Below are positions 1-7,734 of a stretch of DNA of 40,781 nt, one piece after another. Both the position numbers and the translations under genes were made by a program. The notes beneath the pieces are model-generated. The model did no database searches. It was not told the DNA's origin and worked only from the letters and a program-made list of their open reading frames with translations. Positions within the stretch are counted from its first letter, which is position 1. Each line of letters opens with the position of its first letter. The stretch covers positions 1 to 40,781 of the forward strand of contig DLRQ01000038.1 in NCBI GenBank assembly GCA_002501135.1, in the 5' to 3' direction. This DNA comes from Candidatus Neomicrothrix sp. UBA7884. GTDB taxonomy: Bacteria > Actinomycetota > Acidimicrobiia > Acidimicrobiales > MedAcidi-G1.

Positions 1-103
1 CGTGGGCCGCGGTGGCGACGACACCCTGTTTGCCACAGCCGACGGCGTGGTCAAGTTCGGTTACCGCGGCGGGCGCAAGCTCGTCGACATCCTCACCGAC
101 TGA
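1..103 (+). CDS. rpmA: 50S ribosomal protein L27, C-terminal part
   Basis: The last 33 codons, read from base 2, carry the L27 C-terminal signature (VGRGGDDTLFA, then VVKFGYRGGRK) and stop with TGA at 101-103. L27 is a large-subunit protein near the peptidyl-transferase centre. The gene starts outside the window, so the N-terminus cannot be judged. Position directly before obg is the standard rplU-rpmA-obg order, here interrupted by an opposite-strand dGTPase homologue. The 37 bp between the two convergent stop codons hold nothing recognisable. Confidence 0.93.
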   Translation, partial: VGRGGDDTLFATADGVVKFGYRGGRKLVDILTD

Positions 104-140
104 CGCAGCCGCTCAGCGGTTACCTGCCACGGGATAGCGC

Positions 141-1298
141 TCAGGGGCGCAGGTCCAGGCCTGCCGGGAGCCTGTCAACTGGCCACCCCAGGAGCCGCAC
201 GGCGCTCCGGCAGGCGAACCGGTCGGTCATTCCGCCCACGTAGCCAACAGTGGCGATCCGGGTGGAATTCGCACCCGACATGTCCGCATCGTCAGGAAGG
301 TGCTGGGGGTTGGCGCTGATGTGGTCCACCAGCGCCCGCAGCATGTCGATGACCCGCTGGCCCTGTTCCACGGACGCCGGACGGAGGTAGATGTCTTCGT
401 AGTTGAAGGCACGGAATGCCGCCAGCGCCTCGGCCATCGGCTCCTCCATCGAAACTCGGCCGGTCCGACTGGTGGCCGACAACAGCCCGTTGATGAACGC
501 CGCCAACTGCTCACGGCGGGTGGTTCCGCAACGCTCCTTGACGAGGAGAGGCAGGTCGGCTGCACCCACCACGCCGGCATGTTCGGCATCCTCGAAGTCG
601 TGGCAGACGTAGGCGATGCGATCCGCCCAACTGACAACCTCGCCCTCGGGGGTCGACGGAGCAGGCCTCGACCAGGAGTGGTTGCGGATGCCATCGAGGG
701 TCTCGGAGCAGAGGTTCAGGGGAGACAGGACAACATCGGCACCCCAGACCGCGTGGTCGTAGCCACCCTCCAGATAGGGCGACAAGGCATCTTCGCTGGC
801 GTGCCCACCGGGTCCGTGGCCACAGTCATGCCCCAGGGCAATGGCCTCGGCCAGGGCCACGTTGAGGCGCAAAGCCCGGGCAATCGAGGTTGCAACCTGG
901 GCCACCTCGAGCGCATGGGTGAGGCGTGAGCGCTGGTGGTCCTCGGGAAACACGAACACCTGTGTCTTGCCAGCCAGCCGCCGGAACGACGTGGAGTGCA
1001 GGATGCGGTCACGGTCGCGCTCGAAGCAGGTCCGCAGGTGGTCAGAAGGCTCTTCGAGCAGGCGGTTGCCGGCGCCAACGACCCTGGTGGCATCGGCAGA
1101 CAGCTGGGTCTCGTCATCGCCCTCGCGGGCCTCGCGGTCCAACAGGCCAGAGGAGGCAGCGCATGCGGTGCTGTCGGAATGGGCGGTACGCACTCCTTCG
1201 GGGGTGCCTGCGGCGGTTGTGCCATCCATCGTGGACGCCCACCGCTCCGACCTCTCGCTTCCGTCGTGTGTCGCGGAGTTGTCCTCCCTAATCGCCAT
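141..1298 (-). CDS. dgt: dGTPase-like HD-domain triphosphohydrolase
   Basis: A 385-residue protein of the deoxyguanosinetriphosphate triphosphohydrolase-like family, which hydrolyses dNTPs to the nucleoside and tripolyphosphate. The family block DRDRILHSTSFRRLAGKTQVF-like region lies at residues 95-115. Metal ligands of the HD fold are visible: H128 (LTHALEV), H157-D158 (GHDCGH) and D226 (WADRIAY). Residues 1-80 are hydrophilic and poorly conserved in type. The start at 1298 is preferred over the open frame reaching 1457, because TATGGT lies 6 nt before this ATG, matching the leaderless promoters elsewhere in the window, and because the longer form would overlap obg. It is convergent with rpmA and divergent from obg. 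The exact nucleotide substrate is not readable from sequence. Confidence 0.88.
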   Translation of the reverse strand: MAIREDNSATHDGSERSERWASTMDGTTAAGTPEGVRTAHSDSTACAASSGLLDREAREGDDETQLSADATRVVGAGNRLLEEPSDHLRTCFERDRDRILHSTSFRRLAGKTQVFVFPEDHQRSRLTHALEVAQVATSIARALRLNVALAEAIALGHDCGHGPGGHASEDALSPYLEGGYDHAVWGADVVLSPLNLCSETLDGIRNHSWSRPAPSTPEGEVVSWADRIAYVCHDFEDAEHAGVVGAADLPLLVKERCGTTRREQLAAFINGLLSATSRTGRVSMEEPMAEALAAFRAFNYEDIYLRPASVEQGQRVIDMLRALVDHISANPQHLPDDADMSGANSTRIATVGYVGGMTDRFACRSAVRLLGWPVDRLPAGLDLRP

Positions 1299-1304
1299 AT
1301 AGAC

Positions 1305-1310
1305 ACCATA
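1305..1310 (-). promoter_or_regulatory. Predicted leaderless -10 element of the dGTPase gene
   Basis: TATGGT on the minus strand, 6 nt before the ATG at 1298, so transcription would start at or next to the start codon. It faces the obg promoter about 40 bp away. Confidence 0.6.
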
Positions 1311-1350
1311 CGGAGGAGAACTGACATCAGGGGACGCCCGGTGCCCTAAG

Positions 1351-1356
1351 TAGGCT
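1351..1356 (+). promoter_or_regulatory. Predicted leaderless -10 element of obg-proB
   Basis: TAGGCT ends 6 nt before the obg ATG at 1363. No Shine-Dalgarno sequence is present. Confidence 0.65.
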
Positions 1357-1362
1357 GATGGA

Positions 1363-2601
1363 ATGTCGCAGTTCGTGGATGAGTGCGGGCTGAACGTGCG
1401 CGGAGGCGACGGTGGAGCCGGTGCCGTGTCGTTTCGCCGGGAGGCCCATGTGCCCAAGGGCGGCCCCGACGGCGGAGACGGCGGAAGCGGCGGCAGCGTC
1501 TGGCTTGAGGCCGATCACAATGTCGCGTCCCTGTTGGCCTTTCGCGACCATCCACACCGCAGGGCCAGTAACGGAACCCACGGCTCGGGAGGCAAGCGCC
1601 ATGGCCGTTCAGGTGACGACCTTGTGGTCAAGGTCCCCGAGGGAACCACAGTCCATGACCTCTACTCAGGGCAGGTTCTGGCGGACCTCCTGGTCAGCGG
1701 GGATCGCTGGCTCGCTGGCGACGGCGGCCGTGGTGGCCGCGGCAATGCGAAGTTCCTGAGCAACCGTAGACGTGCACCGTCATTCGCCGAGCAGGGAGAG
1801 GAGGGTGAGGAGCGCTGGCTGCGGCTGGAACTGCGCCTGATGGCCGATGTGGCCCTCGTCGGCTTTCCGAATGCGGGCAAGAGCACCCTCATCTCACGAA
1901 TCTCCGCAGCCAAGCCCCGAATCGCCGACTACCCGTTCACCACCCTCGAACCCAGCCTCGGAGTGGTTCGTCCCGAGGGCAGGACAGAGTTCGTGGTCGC
2001 CGACATCCCCGGCCTCATTGAAGGTGCCAGCGACGGGCGCGGCCTCGGACACCGCTTCCTGCGACATATCGAGAGGGCCCGCGTTCTCCTGATCATGCTG
2101 GACCTGGCCCCAACAGCCGAGCGTGCACCTGACGAGCAACTCAGCGTGCTCCTCGGAGAGTTGGAGGCCTACAAGCCAGACCTGCTCGACCGGCCACGCG
2201 TGGTTGTCGGCTCAAGGGCCGACGTTACCGAGACCAGCGAGGACTTCGACGGAGACCGTCTTTCGGCGATGACCGGCGAGGGCCTCGACCCGCTGGTACA
2301 CCGCCTGGCAGATCTGGTGGTTCAGGCGAGGGAAACCGTCGTACGACGTCCCTCCGTTGTAGTGCATAGGCCAGAACCGGTCGACATCGCAGTTGAGAGG
2401 GGCGAGGACGGTACCTGGGAGATTAACGACCGGAGGGTGAAGCTGGTAACGAACCTCAACGACCTTACAAACTTCGAGGCCCTCGACTACCTGCATGAAA
2501 GGCTCAAGAACATGGGTGTCGACAGGGCCCTTTCACGCGCCGGTGTGCGTGAAGGAGAAACTGTGCGGATCGGTCGGCTCGAGTTCGACTACGAAGAGTG
2601 A
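1363..2601 (+). CDS. obg: Obg/CgtA ribosome-associated GTPase
   Basis: A 412-residue Obg GTPase, which acts in 50S subunit maturation and stress control. Domains in order: glycine-rich Obg fold (about 1-155), G domain with P-loop GFPNAGKST at 167-175 and switch II DIPGLIEGA from 214, G5-like SAMTGEGL, and a C-terminal OCT domain ending EFDYEE. The G4 position, normally NKxD, reads SRAD at 284-287; this is a departure from the guanine-specificity motif of the family. It is probably leaderless from a TAGGCT element. It shares a 4-base GTGA overlap with proB, so the two are likely translated in a coupled way. Confidence 0.96.
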   Translation: MSQFVDECGLNVRGGDGGAGAVSFRREAHVPKGGPDGGDGGSGGSVWLEADHNVASLLAFRDHPHRRASNGTHGSGGKRHGRSGDDLVVKVPEGTTVHDLYSGQVLADLLVSGDRWLAGDGGRGGRGNAKFLSNRRRAPSFAEQGEEGEERWLRLELRLMADVALVGFPNAGKSTLISRISAAKPRIADYPFTTLEPSLGVVRPEGRTEFVVADIPGLIEGASDGRGLGHRFLRHIERARVLLIMLDLAPTAERAPDEQLSVLLGELEAYKPDLLDRPRVVVGSRADVTETSEDFDGDRLSAMTGEGLDPLVHRLADLVVQARETVVRRPSVVVHRPEPVDIAVERGEDGTWEINDRRVKLVTNLNDLTNFEALDYLHERLKNMGVDRALSRAGVREGETVRIGRLEFDYEE

Positions 2602-3716
2602 CCATGGACTCCGATAAGCGAATCACAGCCGTGGTCAAGGTCGGCACGTCATCGATCACCGATGAAGAGGGTGTGATCGATGCCTCCCTCGTGGCCAAGC
2701 TCTGCGACGAGGTTGCCGAGTTGCGCCGACAGGGGCACTGGGTGGTTGTGGTCACCTCCGGGGCGATCGCCGCCGGCCTTCCCGATCTGGGTCTCGGAGG
2801 CGAGCGACGCCCGCGAGACGCGGTGACACTCCAGGCAGTGTCAGCTGTCGGACAGGGAAACCTGATCGGCACCTATCAGCGGGAGTTGGCACTGCATGAC
2901 CTGGTCGTAGGCCAGGTCCTCCTGGCTCCCCTCGACTTCTTCGTCAGAGCCCAGTACCTGCACGCCAGGGGGACGCTCACACGCCTCCTTGAGCTCGGAG
3001 TCGTACCCGTGGTGAACGAAAACGATGCAATTGCCGACGATGAGATCCGCTTCGGAGACAACGACCGCATCGCCGCCCTCGTGGCACATCTCGTTGAGGC
3101 CGACGTACTTGTTCTGCTCACCGACACCCCCGGTCTCCTCACCGCCGACCCGCGCCTCGACGAAGATGCATCCCTGATCGAGGAGATAATCGAGATAGAC
3201 CACGAACTGGAGCACCTCGCTGGAGCCGGCGGCTCTGTCCGCGGCAGCGGTGGAATGGCGTCGAAGTTGGCGGCCGCCAAGATCGCAAGCTGGTCAGGGG
3301 TGAGAACGGTCATTGCCGATGCGAGACGCTCGGGTGTCGTGGTAGATGCGTGCGGAAACACCCCCGGTGTCGGCACCGTGGTGCGCGCTAGAGACGGCCG
3401 TCTGAGCGCACGGCGGCTGTGGATTGCATTTGCCGTCGGCTCCTCGGGGCGCATTCAGGTTGACGCCGGCGCCAGAAGGGCCCTCGAGGAGCGTCGGGTG
3501 TCTCTGCTGCCGGCCGGAGTGGTCGGTGCAAGCGGTCAGTTCGACGTCGGCGACGCAGTCGAGGTCGTCGACCCTGACGGAACGGTGTTCGCCAAGGGCA
3601 TCGTGCGTCACGATGCCACGCTGCTCCGGGCCAGCCTGGGAGCCAGGACCAGCGAATTGCCCGAGGGGGTGTCACACGAGGTCATCCACGCCGACGACCT
3701 CGTGGTCCTTCCCTGA
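2598..3716 (+). CDS. proB: Glutamate 5-kinase
   Basis: A 372-residue enzyme that phosphorylates glutamate to glutamyl-5-phosphate, the first step of proline synthesis. The amino-acid-kinase domain begins with AVVKVGTSSITD, followed by VVTSGAIAAG, and carries NENDAIADDEIRFGDND; the last 90 residues form a PUA-like domain, as in full-length family members. The start is GTG at 2598, whose last two bases fall in the obg stop (GTGA overlap); an ATG two codons later is the alternative. The partner proA lies 1.8 kb downstream, separated by murJ on the opposite strand, so proB and proA are not one operon here. Confidence 0.96.
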   Translation: MTMDSDKRITAVVKVGTSSITDEEGVIDASLVAKLCDEVAELRRQGHWVVVVTSGAIAAGLPDLGLGGERRPRDAVTLQAVSAVGQGNLIGTYQRELALHDLVVGQVLLAPLDFFVRAQYLHARGTLTRLLELGVVPVVNENDAIADDEIRFGDNDRIAALVAHLVEADVLVLLTDTPGLLTADPRLDEDASLIEEIIEIDHELEHLAGAGGSVRGSGGMASKLAAAKIASWSGVRTVIADARRSGVVVDACGNTPGVGTVVRARDGRLSARRLWIAFAVGSSGRIQVDAGARRALEERRVSLLPAGVVGASGQFDVGDAVEVVDPDGTVFAKGIVRHDATLLRASLGARTSELPEGVSHEVIHADDLVVLP

Positions 3717-3738
3717 GGCCGCTGCGGTCACTGCGGCC
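3717..3738. terminator. Hairpin between convergent proB and murJ
   Basis: GGCCGC at 3717-3722 pairs with GCGGCC at 3733-3738 across a 10-nt loop, directly after the proB stop. No T-run follows. It would be transcribed from either side and could end both genes. Confidence 0.4.
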
Positions 3739-3765
3739 GCTGGGGTCAAGGCTGGCTCGGCCGGG

Positions 3766-5418
3766 TCAACCCCGACTGGTCCGAACAAGCCGTGAGAACA
3801 GAAGTTTCGCCTCGGCAACCCCGGTGAGGTGGGCAACGACCGTGTAGGTCAGTCCGGCAGCGGCGAGAACCAGTGGTGCGGATACCTGAGGGGGGAGCCC
3901 TGCGGTCGTGGTTACCAGGATCAGCGCAACGGGCGTTGCCGCTGCCAGAGCTGGCAACAGTGGACGAAGCGTCCCGAGAGCAGACGGAAAGCCCTCCACG
4001 GTTCGCCTGCCGAGGCGTGTCAACAACGCCAGCTCCAGCCACGCCGCAACAGCGGATCCGAGAGCAAGGCCCACAGCGCCCAGATGGGGTGCGCCCAGAG
4101 CTCCCGGTATCTCGACATGGGGCCCATCCCCGGCAAAGACGTTCTCGAGCCCCGAGAGGGAACCGGCCACCACGCTCACATGGTCCATCGGGAACATGAA
4201 CACGACACCGACCACGCCGGCCACCACAACCCTGGTTGCAGCTATGCGCGCAGGGCCTTTCGTGTCGCCGATGGAGTAGAGGGTGTTCTGGAAAATTCGA
4301 GATGCACCGATTGCAGGCAACCCGATTGAATAGGCCGCCAGGACCAGCCACACCACCCGGGTGTCATCCGCGTCAAAGGCCCCCCAGCGAAACAGGGCAC
4401 CCACGATCGTCTCGCCGGCAACCACATAGGCAACCGCGGCGAAGGTCACGAAGAACGATGTCCGCCGCAGGGCCGAGTGGCATCGCGACACAAGAAGTGT
4501 CGGATCGCCGGCCCGTGACATTTCTGGCAGTTCAGAGGCCGCAACGCTCATCGCAAACAGGCTGACAGGCAGTGCATAGAGCATCTGTGCTGACAACAGC
4601 CCGGCCACGGCACCGGTTACGAGCAGCGAGGCCAGGATCAGATCCAGGTAACCGGACAACTGGACAACGCCCCGTCCCATTACAGCCGGTCCAAAGCGCC
4701 TTCTGACCTCGGTAACGGATGGAAGCCCGGCTGCAAGGGAAACACGGATACCGGGTACCAGGCGGACAACAGCCACAGCCTGAACGCCGAACTGGAGAGC
4801 CCCGCCTGCGACGAGACCCCAGGCGAGCGCCCTGGCGGCGTCGACGGGGTCCCACGATCCGAGGATGGCTGCAGCCAGCACAGCAATTTGTGCCGCGTTC
4901 CAGAGAACCGGGGCGACATATGAGAGAAAAAAGCGCCGGTGGCTGTTGAGGACACCGAGGCACCAGGCAGAGAGGACAAGGAAGCCGACACCGGCGGTTG
5001 TGATCCGGACCAGGTCAACGGTCAGGTCCAGTGTCTCATCGCTGAATCCCGGGGCCAGCAGCAGTGTCAGAGGTCGCGCAAGCAGGATGCCCAGAAGGGC
5101 GAGCGCTCCCGCCAGCGCCGTCAACATGCCTGCAACGGCGCCTGCAACCCGGCCAGCCTCACGTTCGTGGCCTTCGCCGAGCAGACGGCTGTACACCGGA
5201 ATGAACGAGGCCGACAGCGAGCCCTCGCCCAGCAGGTTCTGGAGAACATTGGGAATTCGCAGTGCCGCTGCGAAGGCGTCGGCTGCCGGCCCGAGGCCCA
5301 GCACCGATCTCAACAGGGCCTCACGGACCAGCCCGGCCAGTCGTGACAGGAAGATGCCGCCTGCAACCGCTGAAGAGCCACGCATCGCCGGTTGCTCCTG
5401 CGGCCTCCTGCCACTCAC
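3766..5418 (-). CDS. murJ: MurJ/MviN lipid II flippase
   Basis: A 550-residue polytopic membrane protein of the MOP superfamily that moves lipid II across the cytoplasmic membrane for peptidoglycan synthesis. About fourteen hydrophobic segments are visible. The N-terminal block GGIFLSRLAGLVREALL and the following FxxALRIPNVLQNLLGEGSLSASFIP stretch are typical of MurJ. The GTG at 5418 is used here because a micro-ORF stops on it (GTGA overlap). The ATG at 5385, residue 12, has a better Shine-Dalgarno (AGGAG, 9 nt upstream) and gives an N-terminus closer to the family, so either could be right. It lies opposite and between proB and proA. Confidence 0.94.
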   Translation of the reverse strand: MSGRRPQEQPAMRGSSAVAGGIFLSRLAGLVREALLRSVLGLGPAADAFAAALRIPNVLQNLLGEGSLSASFIPVYSRLLGEGHEREAGRVAGAVAGMLTALAGALALLGILLARPLTLLLAPGFSDETLDLTVDLVRITTAGVGFLVLSAWCLGVLNSHRRFFLSYVAPVLWNAAQIAVLAAAILGSWDPVDAARALAWGLVAGGALQFGVQAVAVVRLVPGIRVSLAAGLPSVTEVRRRFGPAVMGRGVVQLSGYLDLILASLLVTGAVAGLLSAQMLYALPVSLFAMSVAASELPEMSRAGDPTLLVSRCHSALRRTSFFVTFAAVAYVVAGETIVGALFRWGAFDADDTRVVWLVLAAYSIGLPAIGASRIFQNTLYSIGDTKGPARIAATRVVVAGVVGVVFMFPMDHVSVVAGSLSGLENVFAGDGPHVEIPGALGAPHLGAVGLALGSAVAAWLELALLTRLGRRTVEGFPSALGTLRPLLPALAAATPVALILVTTTAGLPPQVSAPLVLAAAGLTYTVVAHLTGVAEAKLLFSRLVRTSRG

Positions 5419-5447
5419 CCGCAGACCTGTGGCTGGGACCTGTCCAT
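5415..5447 (-). CDS. Possible leaderless 10-codon leader peptide before murJ
   Basis: ATG at 5447 lies 7 nt after a TAACCT element and opens a frame encoding MDRSQPQVCG. The frame stops with TGA at 5417-5415, which overlaps the murJ GTG by 4 bases. The frame differs from murJ. The promoter spacing is the same as for the leaderless genes of this window, so the mRNA is predicted to begin with this micro-ORF. Whether it is translated is inference. Confidence 0.4.
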   Translation of the reverse strand: MDRSQPQVCG

Positions 5448-5454
5448 TGCGGCG

Positions 5455-5460
5455 AGGTTA
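5455..5460 (-). promoter_or_regulatory. Predicted -10 element of the murJ unit
   Basis: TAACCT on the minus strand, 7 nt before the ATG of the murJ leader micro-ORF and about 37 nt before the murJ GTG. Confidence 0.55.
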
Positions 5461-5502
5461 GTCGCAGGCCATCTGTGTAGGTCGCCGCCCTGACAGCCTC
5501 GG

Positions 5503-5508
5503 TAGCCT
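5503..5508 (+). promoter_or_regulatory. Predicted leaderless -10 element of proA
   Basis: TAGCCT ends 8 nt before the proA ATG at 5517. It is divergent from the murJ promoter, with 42 bp between the two hexamers. Confidence 0.62.
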
Positions 5509-5516
5509 CTGCATCC

Positions 5517-6773
5517 ATGGATACATCAGCGATCGGGACGGTAAGAGACCTCGCCATGCGGGCAAGAGCTGCAGCGCCCGCGGTGGCTGCGGCCTCAACG
5601 GTGGCCAAGGACGCTGCACTCCATGCCTCTGCCGATCAACTCGTTCGAGATTCCGCTGAAATTCTGGCAGCGAACCAGGTTGATGTTGACCGTGCCGCGG
5701 CATCCGGAACACCTGAACAGATGGTCGACCGCCTGCGCCTCGACGACAACCGACTGGCTGCCATGGCCGATGGGTTGAGGCAGGTTGCGGGCCTTCCTGA
5801 CCCGGTCGGAACCGTGACTGCCGAGTGGACAAGACCGAACGGCCTCATCATGCAGAAGGTGAGGGTGCCGCTCGGGGTGGTGGCGATCATCTATGAGAAC
5901 CGACCAAACGTCACCAGCGACGCCTTCGGCCTCTGCCTCAAGTCAGGCAACGTGGCCTTCCTGAGGGGGTCGTCGGGTGGGCTGTCGTCGAATCTGGCGA
6001 TTACGCGCTCGATCCGGAGGGCCCTTTCCGAGAACGGCCTCCCTGAGGACGCGGTGATTCTCGTCGACGACGTCAGCCGAGAGGCAGCGGTTGATTTCAT
6101 GAGACAGCGCGGCCTCGTCGACTGCCTCATACCGCGCGGTGGACCGGCCCTGATCAACTCGATCCTCGAGAACGCCACAGTTCCATATGTCATCGACGGT
6201 GATGGGAACTGTCACATCTACGTGGATGCAACAGCCAACCTCGACATGGCTACCGAAATAGTCGTCAATGCCAAGATGCAGCGGCCGTCGGTATGCAATG
6301 CCGCCGAGAGCCTCGTGGTCCACCAGGCTGTGGCCCGCGACTTCCTGCCACTGGCAGCCTCGGCGCTCACAGGCGTGGAACTTGTGGGTGATGAACGCTC
6401 CCGCCAGATCCTGCCCGAAGTGGGAACTGCAGTAGACGATGACTGGTCAACCGAGTACCTGGATCTCAAGCTCTCGATCAGGGTCGTAGACGACCTGGAT
6501 GAGGCGATCGCACACATCAACGAGACAGGCTCAGGCCACAGTGAGGCGATCGTCACCGATGACTGCTCTGCAGGCGACCGCTTCACACGCGAGGTCGACG
6601 CCGCCGCAGTCCTCGTCAATGCCTCGACCAGGTTCGTCGACGGCGATGAGTTCGGCTTCGGCGCGGAGATAGGTATCAGCACTCAGAAACTGCACGCGCG
6701 GGGTCCCATGGGTCTTGAGCAACTGACCACCGAGAAGTACATCATCCATGGAACGGGTCAGGTACGCGCCTGA
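5517..6773 (+). CDS. proA: Gamma-glutamyl phosphate reductase
   Basis: A 418-residue NADPH-dependent reductase of glutamyl-5-phosphate to glutamate semialdehyde, the second step of proline synthesis. It has an aldehyde-dehydrogenase fold, with LGVVAIIYENRPNVT-type sequence before residue 135 and the catalytic cysteine near residue 260 in MQRPSVCNAAE. The C-terminal EFGFGAEIGISTQKLHARGPMG block is diagnostic. Length is normal. It has its own leaderless promoter, which fits its separation from proB by murJ. Confidence 0.97.
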   Translation: MDTSAIGTVRDLAMRARAAAPAVAAASTVAKDAALHASADQLVRDSAEILAANQVDVDRAAASGTPEQMVDRLRLDDNRLAAMADGLRQVAGLPDPVGTVTAEWTRPNGLIMQKVRVPLGVVAIIYENRPNVTSDAFGLCLKSGNVAFLRGSSGGLSSNLAITRSIRRALSENGLPEDAVILVDDVSREAAVDFMRQRGLVDCLIPRGGPALINSILENATVPYVIDGDGNCHIYVDATANLDMATEIVVNAKMQRPSVCNAAESLVVHQAVARDFLPLAASALTGVELVGDERSRQILPEVGTAVDDDWSTEYLDLKLSIRVVDDLDEAIAHINETGSGHSEAIVTDDCSAGDRFTREVDAAAVLVNASTRFVDGDEFGFGAEIGISTQKLHARGPMGLEQLTTEKYIIHGTGQVRA

Positions 6774-6776
6774 ACC

Positions 6777-6806
6777 GGGCTGTCGGGTTGCGGCTGTGAT
6801 CAGCCC
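6777..6806 (+). terminator. Hairpin after proA
   Basis: GGGCTG at 6777-6782 can pair with CAGCCC at 6801-6806; a tighter alternative is GGCTG (6792-6796), TGAT loop, CAGCC (6801-6805). It starts 4 nt after the proA stop and has no T-run. It could end proA or shape the moxR promoter region. Confidence 0.35.
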
Positions 6807-6812
6807 CGTCGA

Positions 6813-6818
6813 TACGCT
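6813..6818 (+). promoter_or_regulatory. Predicted leaderless -10 element of moxR-coxE
   Basis: TACGCT ends 6 nt before the ATG at 6825. Confidence 0.62.
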
Positions 6819-6824
6819 CACCTG

Positions 6825-7715
6825 ATGGACTTTCGCTTTGAGGACGTAGATGGCGTCCGCAGATCACTGGCAGATGCCAACTACCTGGCCGACGACGGCA
6901 TAGCCGGAATCGTCTACCTGGCCGACCGCCTAGGTAAGCCCATCCTCGTCGAGGGGCCCGCCGGAACCGGCAAGACCCAGCTTGCCCAGAGCGTCGCCGA
7001 TATCACCGGTGCCAGGCTCATCCGCCTTCAGTGCTACGAGGGGCTCGACGAATCCAAGGCCCTCTACGAATGGAACTACAAGAAGCAGCTGCTGCGTATT
7101 CAGGCCAGCGGAGGCGACACTGACTGGTCAGAGATCGAAGACGACCTCTTCTCCGAGGAATTCCTCCTCACCCGGCCGCTGCTCGAGGCGATCCGTGCCG
7201 AGGACAGGGTACTCCTGCTCGTCGACGAGGTGGACCGGCTTGAGGTCGAAACCGAGGCTCTGCTCCTCGAGATCCTCTCCGAGTACCAGGTGTCGATTCC
7301 CGAGCTTGGAACGGTCACGGCAACCCAGGTGCCGCTCGTGTTCCTGACCTCCAACGCAACCCGGGAACTGTCCGAGGCGCTCAAGCGTCGCTGCCTATAC
7401 CTCTACATCGACTACCCCGACCTTGAGCGTGAGCGCGAGATAGTGATGGCCAAGGTGCCCGGCGTCGACGCCAATCTGGCCGATCAGGTGGCCCGTATCG
7501 TGCGTTCCATCCGCCAACTGGACCTCAAGAAGAGCCCGTCGGTGTCGGAGACCCTCGACTGGGCCAGAACCCTCGTGCTGCTCGGAATAGACAAGGTCGA
7601 CGCCCAGTCGGCAACCGACACCGTGAACATTCTCCTCAAGTACCGCACAGACATCGACAAGGCGGTCAAGGAGTTCGCCGACCGGCCCGACGACCTCGTC
7701 GACGACCCCACCTGA
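6825..7715 (+). CDS. MoxR-family AAA+ ATPase
   Basis: A 296-residue single-domain AAA+ ATPase. Walker A is GPAGTGKT at 44-51, Walker B LLLVDEVDR around 130-138, and a sensor/arginine-finger region is LTSNATRELSEALKRRC. MoxR proteins act as chaperone-like ATPases with VWA-domain partners, often in metal-centre or complex assembly. The gene ends 19 bp before a CoxE-type VWA gene, the classical pairing. No carbon monoxide dehydrogenase or other obvious client is in the window, so the substrate is unknown. Confidence 0.92.
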   Translation: MDFRFEDVDGVRRSLADANYLADDGIAGIVYLADRLGKPILVEGPAGTGKTQLAQSVADITGARLIRLQCYEGLDESKALYEWNYKKQLLRIQASGGDTDWSEIEDDLFSEEFLLTRPLLEAIRAEDRVLLLVDEVDRLEVETEALLLEILSEYQVSIPELGTVTATQVPLVFLTSNATRELSEALKRRCLYLYIDYPDLEREREIVMAKVPGVDANLADQVARIVRSIRQLDLKKSPSVSETLDWARTLVLLGIDKVDAQSATDTVNILLKYRTDIDKAVKEFADRPDDLVDDPT

Positions 7716-7734
7716 GCCACCCCGCTGCCAGTCG

